A stretch of 64,000 nt of DNA from Candidatus Palauibacter rhopaloidicola (GTDB lineage Bacteria > Gemmatimonadota > Gemmatimonadetes > Palauibacterales > Palauibacteraceae). Both the position numbers and the translations under genes were made by a program. The notes under the pieces were generated by a model. It saw nothing but the letters and a program-made list of their open reading frames with translations, was not told the DNA's origin and ran no database searches. The DNA is taken from contig JAPPGH010000008.1 of the NCBI GenBank assembly GCA_026914155.1, positions 62,001-126,000 of the forward strand. The letters are read 5' to 3'. Shown here piece after piece: positions 28,701-37,400 of this stretch (the first letter of the stretch is position 1; each line of letters opens with the position of its first letter).

Positions 28701-31063
28701 ATGCCGTGCCAGCCGCTCAGCGGGCCGTCTCCAAGCCACCCGTCCGAACGCGTCCAGTCCGTCCCGCCGGCGGCCTCGTACAGCGACTCGAGCACAGCTC
28801 TGTCGCGCTCATCGCAGAGGGGGCCCACGTAGACCTCAAGGCCCGCGAGCCAGGCCCGGAAGTCCGCCGAGCCGGAGACGCAGAGCCCGTCGTTGCTCTC
28901 GAAATGGAGCGTCTGGAACCGGTCGAGCTCCAGGAACCCCGTCGGAATCGATCCGCTGAGCTGGTTTCTCTCGAGCCCCAGTCTCGTGAGGTTGCGCAGG
29001 TTGCCCAGCTCGGGCGGTACCGGTCCCGTGAGGGCGTTCCGGCGCAGCCGAAGGACCTCAAGGCTGCCCAGGGCGCCCAGCTCCGACGGAATCCCACCCG
29101 TCAGGTCGTTTACGCCGAGGATCAGGCTCTTGAGGTTGACCAGCCGGCCCAGTTCGGGCGGGATCGGCCCCGCCAGCTCGTTGCGCTCGAAATCGAGCGT
29201 CTCCAGTCGGGCCAGATTACCGAGTTCCGGTGGAATCGACCCGACCAGGTTGCTCGCCGAGAGCCTAAGGGCGGTGACGCGGCCCTCCGGTCCGGCCGTC
29301 ACGCCGTGCCACTCGCCGATCGGCCGGTCCGACAGCCAGCCCCCGTTTTCGAGCCATCCGTCACCGTTGGTGGCTCCGTAGAGCGCAACCAGCACCGCGC
29401 GGTCCGCGTCCACCACCGTGATCTCGGCCGTTGCCGACGCGGCCCCCGATGACGCGGTCATCGTCGCCGCGCCTGCGGCAATCCCCGTCACTAGGCCCGC
29501 TGCATCCACCATTGCCACGGTCTCGTCGCTCGACGCCCACGAGAACTCGGCGTTCTCCACCGCGTGACCGTTCGCATCCATCGCCACGGCCGCCAGGCGC
29601 AGCGTGTCGCCGAGCGCGATCTCGGCCTCCGCCGGCGATACCGTGACCGAGCCGACCGTCTGCATCACGCTCACCGCGGCTTCGTCCGACACGTCGCCCG
29701 CCATCGCGGTCACGACGGTCGCGCCGCTGCCCGCCGCCGTCACCAGCCCGGCCGCATCGACCGTGGCCACCGCCGTGTCCGCGCTCGTCCACGACACGGT
29801 GGCGGCTTCCATCGGGCGCCCGAACTGGTCGAGGACCTCGGCCGCCAGTTGCGCGGTCTCCCCCAGCGCCATGAAGGCCACCGTCTCTGGCGTTACCGCG
29901 ATCTCGGCCGGGACCGGGGCCAGCACCGTCAGCGCCGCACGGCCGGTCGCGCCGTCGGAGGTGGCAGTAATCGCTGCGTCGCCCGCCGCCACGCCGGTCA
30001 CGAGCCCGGATGCGTCCACTGTGGCCACCGCCTCGTCGCTCGACGCCCACGAGAACTCGGCGTTCTCCACCGGGTGGCCGTTCGCATCCAGCGCCTCGGC
30101 CGTCAGGCGCAGCGTGTCGCCCAGCGCGATCTCGGCCTCCGCCGGCAACACCGCGACCGAACCGACCGTCTGCATCACGCTCACCGCGGCTTCGTCCGAA
30201 ACGTCGCCCGCCATCGCGGTCACGACGGTCGCACCGCTGCCCGCGGCCGTCACGAGTCCGTCCGCATCGACCGTGGCCACCGCCGTGTCCGCGCTCGTCC
30301 ACGACACGGTAGCGGCCTCCATCGGCCGGCCGAACTGGTCGAGCACCTCGGCCGCCAGTTGCGCGGTCTCCCCCAGCGCCGTGAAGGCCACCGTCTCGGG
30401 CGTTACCGCGATCTCGGCCGGGACCGGGGCCAGCACCGTCAGCGCCGCACGTCCGGTCGCGCCGTCGGAGGTGGCAGTAATCGCCGCGTCGCCCGCCGCC
30501 ACGCCGGTCACGAGCCCGTCCGCGTCCACGGTCGCCACCGCCTCGTCGCTCGACGCCCACGAGAACTCGGCTTCCTCCACCGGGTGCCCGTTCGCATCCA
30601 TCGCCTCGGCCGCCAGGCGCAGCGTGTCGCCCAGCGCGACCTCGGCCTCCGCCGGCAACACCGTGACCGAGCCGGCCGCCTGGGCCACGTTTACCGTCGC
30701 GCTCCCCGATGCGGAGCCCGCCGTGGCCGTGATCGTCGCCGTCCCGTTGCCCGTCGCCGTCACCGTGCCCGACGCGCCGACCGTCGCCACTTCGGGGCTG
30801 CCGGTCGCCCAGGTCACGGTCGCCCCCGCCATCGTCTGTCCGTTCTGATCGCGGACGTCCGCGGCGAGTTGCACCGTGGCGCCCAGCGCCGTCAACTCGG
30901 CCGAGGCCGGGCTGACCGTGACCGTCGTCGCCCGCGGTGGATCGGGGGGCGGAGGCGGAGGCGGAGGGGGGGGCACCGGATCCGTGGTCGAATCGCCACA
31001 GCCGGCCAGCCAGCCCAGACCCGCGAAGACAACTCCGAGAACGAGCGCGCGCCGAAGGTTCAT
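25715..31063 (-). CDS. LRR-metzincin lipoprotein with Big2 repeats
   Basis: The start at 31063 gives a lipoprotein signal (MNLRRALVLGVVFAGLGWLAGC); the frame is open upstream without features. The 1782-residue protein has a proline linker, about six bacterial Ig-like group 2 domains to about residue 590, then leucine-rich repeats to about 1230 in blocks with capping motifs (GATNGDGWLENGGWLSDRPI, TDWTRSDGWLGDGPL) as in plant and bacterial LRR_8-type proteins. A conserved region beginning LTQAVQS and a metzincin site HEIGHNLSLRH (first His 1524) follow, with the Met-turn MSYC and a beta-rich C-terminal domain. All zinc ligands are present. The position normally Gly in HExxHxxGxxH is Ser here and in the frameshifted paralogue at 2561-6062. 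It is predicted to be a surface-tethered protease with an LRR recognition module, with unknown substrate. Confidence 0.9.
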   Translation of the reverse strand: MNLRRALVLGVVFAGLGWLAGCGDSTTDPVPPPPPPPPPPDPPRATTVTVSPASAELTALGATVQLAADVRDQNGQTMAGATVTWATGSPEVATVGASGTVTATGNGTATITATAGSASGSATVNVAQAAGSVTVLPAEAEVALGDTLRLAAEAMDANGHPVEEAEFSWASSDEAVATVDADGLVTGVAAGDAAITATSDGATGRAALTVLAPVPAEIAVTPETVAFTALGETAQLAAEVLDQFGRPMEAATVSWTSADTAVATVDADGLVTAAGSGATVVTAMAGDVSDEAAVSVMQTVGSVAVLPAEAEIALGDTLRLTAEALDANGHPVENAEFSWASSDEAVATVDASGLVTGVAAGDAAITATSDGATGRAALTVLAPVPAEIAVTPETVAFMALGETAQLAAEVLDQFGRPMEAATVSWTSADTAVATVDAAGLVTAAGSGATVVTAMAGDVSDEAAVSVMQTVGSVTVSPAEAEIALGDTLRLAAVAMDANGHAVENAEFSWASSDETVAMVDAAGLVTGIAAGAATMTASSGAASATAEITVVDADRAVLVALYGATNGDGWLENGGWLSDRPIGEWHGVTAGPEGRVTALRLSASNLVGSIPPELGNLARLETLDFERNELAGPIPPELGRLVNLKSLILGVNDLTGGIPSELGALGSLEVLRLRRNALTGPVPPELGNLRNLTRLGLERNQLSGSIPTGFLELDRFQTLHFESNDGLCVSGSADFRAWLAGLEVYVGPLCDERDRAVLESLYEAAGGTDWTRSDGWLGDGPLSGWHGIDSDALGRVVAVDLADNGMTGRVPGRLAQLGSLMSLRIGGNLGLGGPLPLSLSALSLRELHYADTGLCISPDQGFGEWLGAIPSHEGTGTECSALADRDILALLYEATGGARWTDNANWLSDRPLNEWTGVTLDADGRVVGLSLVSKNLTGLVPPELAGLSSLNLLDLRGNNLTGPIPAELGGLSVLTTLALSSNDLTGPIPPVLGNLSRLTVLDLRSNDLAGAIPPELGGLSRLTVLDLRSNDLAGAIPPELGGLSRLNVLNLRFNDLTGPVPSDLGGLSSLVTLDLASNDLTGPVPAELGGLSGLVVLSLYSNDLTGPIPPELGGLSNLRSLFLHANDLTGPIPPELGGLSNLTSMYLNDNELTGPIPPELGGLSNASALYLYNNDLTGSIPAELGSLSRLRVLSVVGNRLTGPLPEELGDLTSLSQLHLTNNPGLSGPLPGSLTALTRLRELLLNGTDLCALDDADFQAWLSRLQLAQVRRCEAARGSGAYLTQAVQSSAFPVPLVAGDAALLRVFVTASSSTSEGLPPMRATFYVDGVETYVADIPGSETPIPTDVEDAEGALEKSANIEIPGSVIQPGLEFVVEVDPANELDPGLGVAARIPETGRAGVRVEAVPTLDLTVVPFVWAAGSDLSIVDIAEGMAADPQGHEMLWHTRTLLPVRDLDVKAHEPILTSTTDVFTLYRETALAWTLEGRVGRYMGIMPAYVIGGQSGIASLGGGYNFSVADPFVIGHEIGHNLSLRHAPCGGAGGPDPAFPQPDGTVGDRGYDFRAGGALVTPHAADIMSYCGPPRWISGYQFTKALNYRLRTETDASASASVSAVASASAPVPAGPPTRTLLLWGGADALGNPFLEPAFVLDAPPSVPPSAGEYELTGRAEAGDELFSLSFDMLETVDGEGESAFVIAMPAPAEWVGRLASITLSGPAGSTTLDRATDRPVAILRDPESGQVLGILRGPSSGDPARAVASAGLAAAGADLEVLVSRGIPAGPPR
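27926..28069 (-). repeat. Perfect tandem duplication of a 72-bp LRR unit
   Basis: Two adjacent identical 72-bp units inside the LRR-metzincin gene, each encoding one 24-residue leucine-rich repeat (RSNDLAGAIPPELGGLSRL). Perfect identity means recent duplication or ongoing homogenisation. Confidence 0.8.
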
Positions 31064-31160
31064 TTTCGACTCCAGGCAGACGATTCCTGAGACGATGCGG
31101 GAGGTCACAGGAGGATTCTGGAGTTGACCCGTGCCGGTCGCAACGGGGGACGAAAACAAG

Positions 31161-31196
31161 AAGCGGGCCCCCGCAGAACTCTGTGGGGGCCCGCTT
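31161..31196 (-). terminator. Intrinsic terminator, GGGCCC core
   Basis: A 16-bp stem (AAGCGGGCCCCCGCAG / CTGTGGGGGCCCGCTT, one G-U pair) with a 4-base loop. In the minus-strand direction it is followed by CTTGTTTTC. It lies 40 bases after the stop of the Ig-lectin-like lipoprotein and separates it from the LRR-metzincin gene. Confidence 0.8.
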
Positions 31197-31235
31197 CCGT
31201 GAGGCCTCTCGTCAGGTACCGCCCAGCCTCTCCGT

Positions 31236-34200
31236 CTAGCGCGGCCTTCGGCCGAGCACCTCCACGCCGCCGGGAAGCCGGACCCGATTCGCGGCGGGAG
31301 CACCGGCGGCCGCCTTCACCTGATCGACCCCAGGCGGAGCGCCGGCGTCGCCGGCCGTCGCGGCCACCTCCTCACCGGAGACCTCCACCCATTCGAATAC
31401 CGCGGTCGCATCGATGGCGCCCTGGTTCACCAGCCAGATGTCCACCAGCCGTTCCAGCACATCGCCCAGACGAACGCCGCCCAGCGGCGTGTCCGGATTC
31501 ACCCTGAAAAACGTGCTGGCGAAATCGCCCCCGCCTATCTCGAACACGAAGTAGCCGGCCTCGTCGTGTCCCAGCCGGATCTGATCGAAGGCATTCGGAG
31601 CCGCCGCGAGTTGCCGCGAATGTCCCGACAGGTCTTCCATCACGATCCATCCGTTCTCCGCCGCGTCGAAGACGGCGAACTCGTAGTTCCTCGTTCTGGA
31701 CGTCGGCAGCAGGAGCCGGAAGGCGCTGAACCGGTCGTGGCCCGTAAACCAGATGACTCCCGGGTTTGCCTCACGCGTCACACGACTGATTTCCGTGGAG
31801 AGTTCCCACCCCCGCAGCCTGGGCGGCGACGAACGGGCTGCCGTCCCCGGCGTGCCCGTGACAAGGTTCGTCAGATGCAACGCGCTGTCGGTAGCCGTTG
31901 CGGCAACCGTTGCGTCGGCGTTCTGGACTCTCCAGTCCTGGAGGTTGGCGGACGCCTCGAAGTCGTCGCGGAAGCCGGCTACTCGTCCACGGACCGAAAC
32001 CTCGATGGTCTGCGTTCCGGTCAGGCCGCCCGGGTCCGTCGCCGTCACCGTCACGGTCGCCTCGCCTCCGGCCACGCCGACCAGAGTCAGGTTGCTGCGG
32101 GACAGCCAGCGCGACACCACGCCGGCGTTCGATGTCTCCGCGGAATAGGTGAGTGCGTCACCGTCCGGATCGCTGAAGTACCGAGCCACGTTGAAGCTCA
32201 CGGACCGCCCCGCTCCAAGGTTCTGGGCCGGAATCGAGCCGGACGGCACCGGGGCGCGGTTGGACGTCACTGTCACGTCTACGTCCTGGGTCGCGCTCAG
32301 CCCGTCCGGATCCGTCGCCGTCACCGTCACCGTCGCCGTGCCCAGCGTGCCTGCGGTGAGCGTCAGCGTGCTGCCGGAGACGTCCGCAGACACGACGGCG
32401 GCGTTCGACGTCGTCGCCGCAAACGTGAGCGCGTCGCCGTCGGGATCGCTGAAGTACCGAGCCACATCGAGCCTCTCGGCCCGGCCGGGACCGATGGTCC
32501 GGGCGGGAATCGAGCCGGACGGCGCCGGGGCACGGTTGGGCGTCTCCACCGTCACGCTCACGCTCTGCGTCGCGCTCAGCCCGTCCGGGTCCGTCGCCGT
32601 CACCGTCACCGTCGCCGTGCCGAGCGCCACTCCGGTGAACGTCACCGTGCTGCCGGAGACGTCGACAGACACGACGGCGGCGTTCGATGTCGTCGCGGCG
32701 AATCCCAGCGTGTCGCCGTCGGGATCGCTGAAGTACTGAGCCACATCGAGCGTCGCGCTCCGCCCCGCGTCAACGCTCTGGGCCGGAATCGAGCCCGACG
32801 GGGCCGGGGTACGGTTGGGCGGCTGCACCGTCACGCTCACGCTCTGCGTCGCGCTCAGGCCGGCCGGGTCCGTCGCCGTCACCGTCACCGTCGCCGTGCC
32901 GGGCGACACCGCAGTGAGCGTAACCGTGCTTCCGGAGACGCTGGCGGATACGACGCCGGCGTTAGATGTCGTCGCTGCATATCTGAGCGCGTCGCCGTCC
33001 GGATCGCTGAAGTACCGAGCCACATCGAGCCTCGCAGTCTGCCTGGGATCGAGGCTCTGGGCCGGAATCGAGCCGGACGGGGCCGGTGCGCGGTTGGGCG
33101 TCTCCACCGTCACGCCCACCCTTTGCATCGCGCTGAGACCGTCCGGGTCCGACGCCGTCACCGTCACCGTCGCCGTGCCGTGCGCCACGCCGACCATGGT
33201 CAGGCGGCTGCCGGACATCGACACGGAGACCACGGCGGCGTTCGATGTCGTCGCCCAGTATCTGAGCGCGTCGCCGTCCGGATCGCGGAAGTAATGAACC
33301 ACGTCAAGCGTCGCGGTCCTCCCGGGGATGATGCTTTGGGCGGGGATCGAGCCGGACGTAGCCGGAGCGCGGTTGGGTGTCTGCACTCTCACCCCGACGC
33401 TCTGCGTCGCGGCCAGACCGCCCGGATCGGTCGCCGTCACCGTTACCGTCGCCCTGCCGTCCGCCACCCCCGTGAGCATCAGACTGCTGCCGGAGACCCC
33501 GACAGACACTGCGTCGGCGTTCGATGACGCCGCCGTATATCTGAGTGCGTCGCCGTCCGGATCGCTGAAGTACGAGGTCACGTCAAGCGTCGCGGTGCGC
33601 CCGGGACTGAGGCTCTGGGCGGGAATCGAGCCGATCGGCGCCGGAGCCCGGTTGGGCGTCTGCACGCTCACCCCCACGCTCTGCGTCGCGATCAGACCGC
33701 TCGGGTCGGTCGCCGTCACGACCACAGCCGCCGCGCCGTCCGCCACCCCGACCATGGTCAGGCGGCTGCCGGACATCGACACGGAGACCACGCGGGGGAC
33801 CGCCGTAGTCGCGCCATACGTGAGCGCGTCGCCGTCGGGATCGCTGAAGTACCTGGCCACGTCGAGCGTCACGGCTCGCCCGGGATTGAGGCTCTGGGCG
33901 GGAATCGAGCCGGACGGCACCGGGGCGCGGTTGGGCGTCTGCACCGTGACGCCCACGCTCTGCGCCGCGCTCAACCCCTGCGGATCGGTCGCCATCACCG
34001 TCACCGTCGCCGTGCCATCGGCCACCCCCACCATGGTCAGGCTGCTGCCGGACATCGACACGGAGACCACCGCCGGAGACGACGTCGAGGCCGCGTAGCT
34101 CAGTGGCCCACCGTCGGGATCGAAGAAATAGGCAGCCACGTCGATCACCGCCGACTCGTCCACGTCGACAATCTGCGCCGGAATCGAGCCGACCTGGGTC

Positions 34201-34358
34201 GGCGGGACCGCCGGTGGAGGCGGGGGCGGGGGGGGCGGTGGCATGGTCGGCTCCCCGCCGCATGAAGCGAGACTCGCCAGGAGCGCGCAGAGAAACGATA
34301 CGGGTAGGGCGCGTCCGCGCGGCTGAAGCCGAGTGAGGCGACGGTTGGTCACGGACAT
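31236..34358 (-). CDS. Ig-repeat lipoprotein with C-terminal lectin/LamG-like domain
   Basis: This 1040-residue protein has a lipoprotein signal ending LASLASC (Cys33), then a ten-proline run. Eight Ig/cadherin-like repeats of about 90 residues follow at about 50-790 (GSIPAQSLxPGRTATLDVAxYFSDPDGDAL ... VTVTATDPxGLSATQSV is the repeated theme, read in pieces). The C-terminal 240 residues are different: a start FRDDFEASANLQDWRVQNAD and beta-rich strands (WFTGHDRFSAFRLLL, YEFAVFDAAENGW) resemble concanavalin-like jelly-roll domains, suggesting carbohydrate binding, which is inferred. The proline run and Ig stalk would hold this head away from the membrane. The gene is monocistronic between two terminators. 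Confidence 0.85.
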   Translation of the reverse strand: MSVTNRRLTRLQPRGRALPVSFLCALLASLASCGGEPTMPPPPPPPPPPAVPPTQVGSIPAQIVDVDESAVIDVAAYFFDPDGGPLSYAASTSSPAVVSVSMSGSSLTMVGVADGTATVTVMATDPQGLSAAQSVGVTVQTPNRAPVPSGSIPAQSLNPGRAVTLDVARYFSDPDGDALTYGATTAVPRVVSVSMSGSRLTMVGVADGAAAVVVTATDPSGLIATQSVGVSVQTPNRAPAPIGSIPAQSLSPGRTATLDVTSYFSDPDGDALRYTAASSNADAVSVGVSGSSLMLTGVADGRATVTVTATDPGGLAATQSVGVRVQTPNRAPATSGSIPAQSIIPGRTATLDVVHYFRDPDGDALRYWATTSNAAVVSVSMSGSRLTMVGVAHGTATVTVTASDPDGLSAMQRVGVTVETPNRAPAPSGSIPAQSLDPRQTARLDVARYFSDPDGDALRYAATTSNAGVVSASVSGSTVTLTAVSPGTATVTVTATDPAGLSATQSVSVTVQPPNRTPAPSGSIPAQSVDAGRSATLDVAQYFSDPDGDTLGFAATTSNAAVVSVDVSGSTVTFTGVALGTATVTVTATDPDGLSATQSVSVTVETPNRAPAPSGSIPARTIGPGRAERLDVARYFSDPDGDALTFAATTSNAAVVSADVSGSTLTLTAGTLGTATVTVTATDPDGLSATQDVDVTVTSNRAPVPSGSIPAQNLGAGRSVSFNVARYFSDPDGDALTYSAETSNAGVVSRWLSRSNLTLVGVAGGEATVTVTATDPGGLTGTQTIEVSVRGRVAGFRDDFEASANLQDWRVQNADATVAATATDSALHLTNLVTGTPGTAARSSPPRLRGWELSTEISRVTREANPGVIWFTGHDRFSAFRLLLPTSRTRNYEFAVFDAAENGWIVMEDLSGHSRQLAAAPNAFDQIRLGHDEAGYFVFEIGGGDFASTFFRVNPDTPLGGVRLGDVLERLVDIWLVNQGAIDATAVFEWVEVSGEEVAATAGDAGAPPGVDQVKAAAGAPAANRVRLPGGVEVLGRRPR

Positions 34359-34405
34359 GATCCTCGGGAGGGGGTTGAGATCGGGTCCACCTGGGATTGT
34401 AAAGA

Positions 34406-34436
34406 ACGGGCCCCGCAGAGATTCCGCGGGGCCCGT
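34406..34436 (-). terminator. Intrinsic terminator, GGGCCC core
   Basis: An 11-bp stem ACGGGCCCCGC / GCGGGGCCCGT with a 9-base loop, followed in the minus direction by TCTTTAC. It lies 50 bases after the TGA of the gene at 34487-38995. Confidence 0.75.
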
Positions 34437-34486
34437 CCGTCCTGCCGTGCCGGCTTGGCTACGCCGGTCACAACTGCTGGTTCAGG

Positions 34487-37400
34487 TCAACTGTCGTCAT
34501 TATCGGTGATTTCGATCTCCGCGGTACCGAACGTGTAGGCGACTTCGTTTGCCTTGTTCGCCGGCACCACCGAGTCGATGCTGACCGTAACCGTGGCGTC
34601 ACCGTCGTCGTCGGTATTACCGGCCGGATCCAGGTCGAATGTCCCTGTGCCGGTCAACTCACCGGGGCCGATGGTGATCGTGAAGTTTGTCACAGCGGCG
34701 GCCCTGGCGGCGGGATCGGTGGCAACTGCCACCGTGAACGTCCGGTCGACGTTCCGCCTGTCAGGCGCGGTCACCGTAACCGTGACCTCCACCGGGTCGG
34801 CAACATCTTCGTCCACCGAGGTGACGTCGGTGGCGATGGTCACGTCGGGATCGTCATCCATCAGACCGATCTCGTCTTCAGCCACCAAGTTGCTCGCAAC
34901 CGGGGCTGTCGGCGCAAGGCCGCCTGACATGGTACCCCCGACGGTGATGGCCTCGTCGTCCTCCTCGGTCGCGTCATCCGTCGGCACGATATAGAGCATC
35001 GTGTCCTTGCTCGTCTCACCCTCTCCGAGGACGATGTCGAACGAGCCGCCGCTGACCGCGGTCTCCTTGTCGGCAGCCAACACACCGAAGTCGGTGCCCT
35101 CCGTGGCCTGGCCAGCACCGCTGCCACCCAGCGTTACCGAGATGGTCCTGGGATTGCTGTCGTCGCCCGCGCCTGGATTCGCCACACCGGTGGAGACGGA
35201 AACCGTCACCGCCGTGGTGTCGTCATTCTCGCCCAAGCTCATCAGCGACGCCATCAGGGCGACCTCGTCATCGTTCACCATGCCCGAGAGATCCGCGTCA
35301 GCGTTGTCGTACCCGCCGTCGCTGGCATCGTGTGACAAGGTGAACATCTCCGCCATCGCGTTATCGTCGTGCGAGAGCGTGGTAACCGTCACTTCCTGCG
35401 CGGTGCCGTAGTTGGCCGGCGTGAACGTCAGTTCATCCGCGCTGAGGTCCGCATACACCATGCGGTTGGCCTCAGCGACGCTGATAGCGACAGTGACGTC
35501 CGCCGACGGCTCCTCGGACAGGGCGACCTTGTACGTCGCCATCGAGCCCTCGTTCACCTCCAGCATCGTCAGCGCGGCGTCGTCGGCATCCGTGAAGACG
35601 AGGTTGTACGACGGCGGTGCCGGCGGTCCTGCAGGCCAGCCCACGCTGAACATGGCGATCTGATCGCCGTAGCTGTTCGCGTCCGCCCGATCATCGGAAT
35701 CGCGCGCGTCATCCTCGGCGCTCAGGTAGAAGCAGTAGCTCTGATTGCCGTTGTCGTCGCCCTGCTTGACCGTGAACACCTCGGAGAACTCGATCGAGTT
35801 GGTGCCGTTGTGGAGCCGCCGCGTCGGACCGCTCACCTGAGACGATGCCATCGGCTCGCTGTCCGCGTTGCACGAGGCACCCTTGTGGATGGTCAGGAAC
35901 GCACGCCGGATCTCGGTCGCGTCGCTCAGCGTCCCCGCCACGCTCACACTCACCGACTTCGCCGTCGTCGCGCCGAAGTTGCTCGGCACCGCCGACAGCG
36001 AGAGGACCGGATCCGTATGGTCGCGCGTGAACGTGAAGGACACCCACCCGCTGCTATTGCCAGCCGCGTCGAGCGCGATCGCGTACACGGTGTGTTCGAT
36101 TTCACGCGCGAAGTAGTTGTTGCCCCACGCGTCCGTTCCGGTCGTCGGATCGATGTTGATCGCGACCGTTTCGCCGTCAACGGCAGCCGTCGTGTGCCAG
36201 TAGACGTTACTGCCGCCCGTGGCGCCCGCCCGCACGATGGCGTTGGCCTGAAGCGGGCTGCCGTCTTCGCTGGTCGCGATCGGCGGATTGTCGATATCGA
36301 AGCGAAGCTCCATCTCGTTCAGCACCAGCGGCTCGGAGGGCCGCAAGCGGCTGATGACGGGCCCGGTGCGGTCCACGCCGAAGGTCGTGGCCGTACGGAT
36401 TCGCCGGTTATTCAGACCAGTGGGATTCCCCAGCCGGTCCGCGAGAGACTGGACCTCGGCCACGTAGCAGTCGACCCCGCCGCCATCCGCTACGCCGTTG
36501 GCAATGGGATCTTCTTCGGGCAGCTGGCTGACGAGCGTGACGTTCTCAAGACCGTCCAGGGCAGTGAACGCCGTGCTGGCGCGAGAATCCCTGTTCCCGC
36601 CCACGGAGCAGTCGCCCACGGCGATCGCCGAGGTCGTGCCGTACACGTGCCCGACGCCCATGTCGGTCATTCCCTTGATCCGGAAGCGTCGGGAGGCGCT
36701 CCCCACCCGGTCGTTGTAGTACGTCGCCGTCGTCGACACCCAACTGGAATGCGCGGGGTTGTTCGAGTTGGCGATCACGACTTCCGCGTCTTCGGCTGCG
36801 GCCGGAGCCTTGAAGTCGAAGTGAAGCGGTCCGAGCTTGGCCTCCGCACCGCCCGCGCGGAACGTCGCGGTCACGTCGCGACCGTTCGGATCGGTGATGA
36901 TGCCATCGTTGACGATCCACGTCTCCGTCTCGCCCGGAACGTTCTCCAAGCCGAGGTTCGGGTTCCACCACTCCGTGCCGGCCCTCCACGTGAACGGCGA
37001 TTCCTTGGTCGGATAGTACGCACCGAACCGGCTCTCTCTGAAGCTCAACGGGGTGGCGCCATCGACGACTGCCGGATTCGGCCTGGCGGTGTCGGTGTGC
37101 CGCGTGCTCATCTGCATCGTCCCAACCACGGTGCCGTCGTACGCGACCGGGCACGCGTGGAACATGTTGACGTTGCCCTCGGCGTTCGGACCGCCGTAGA
37201 AGGTGAGACCGTCCGTGTGAGTTCCGACCTCGGACGCACTGCCCGGCATGTGCGCAATCTGCACGAAGCCGTGGTTCCTCAGCACGATCGGCTGAGAGGC
37301 GACGACGTCCCGCCGCTCGTCCTCATCGGTCGTGAGGAAGGCACTCAGCGTGTACTCGCCGTTGGCGTACCTCGGCTCGAGCTGCATCCCCATGCACTCG

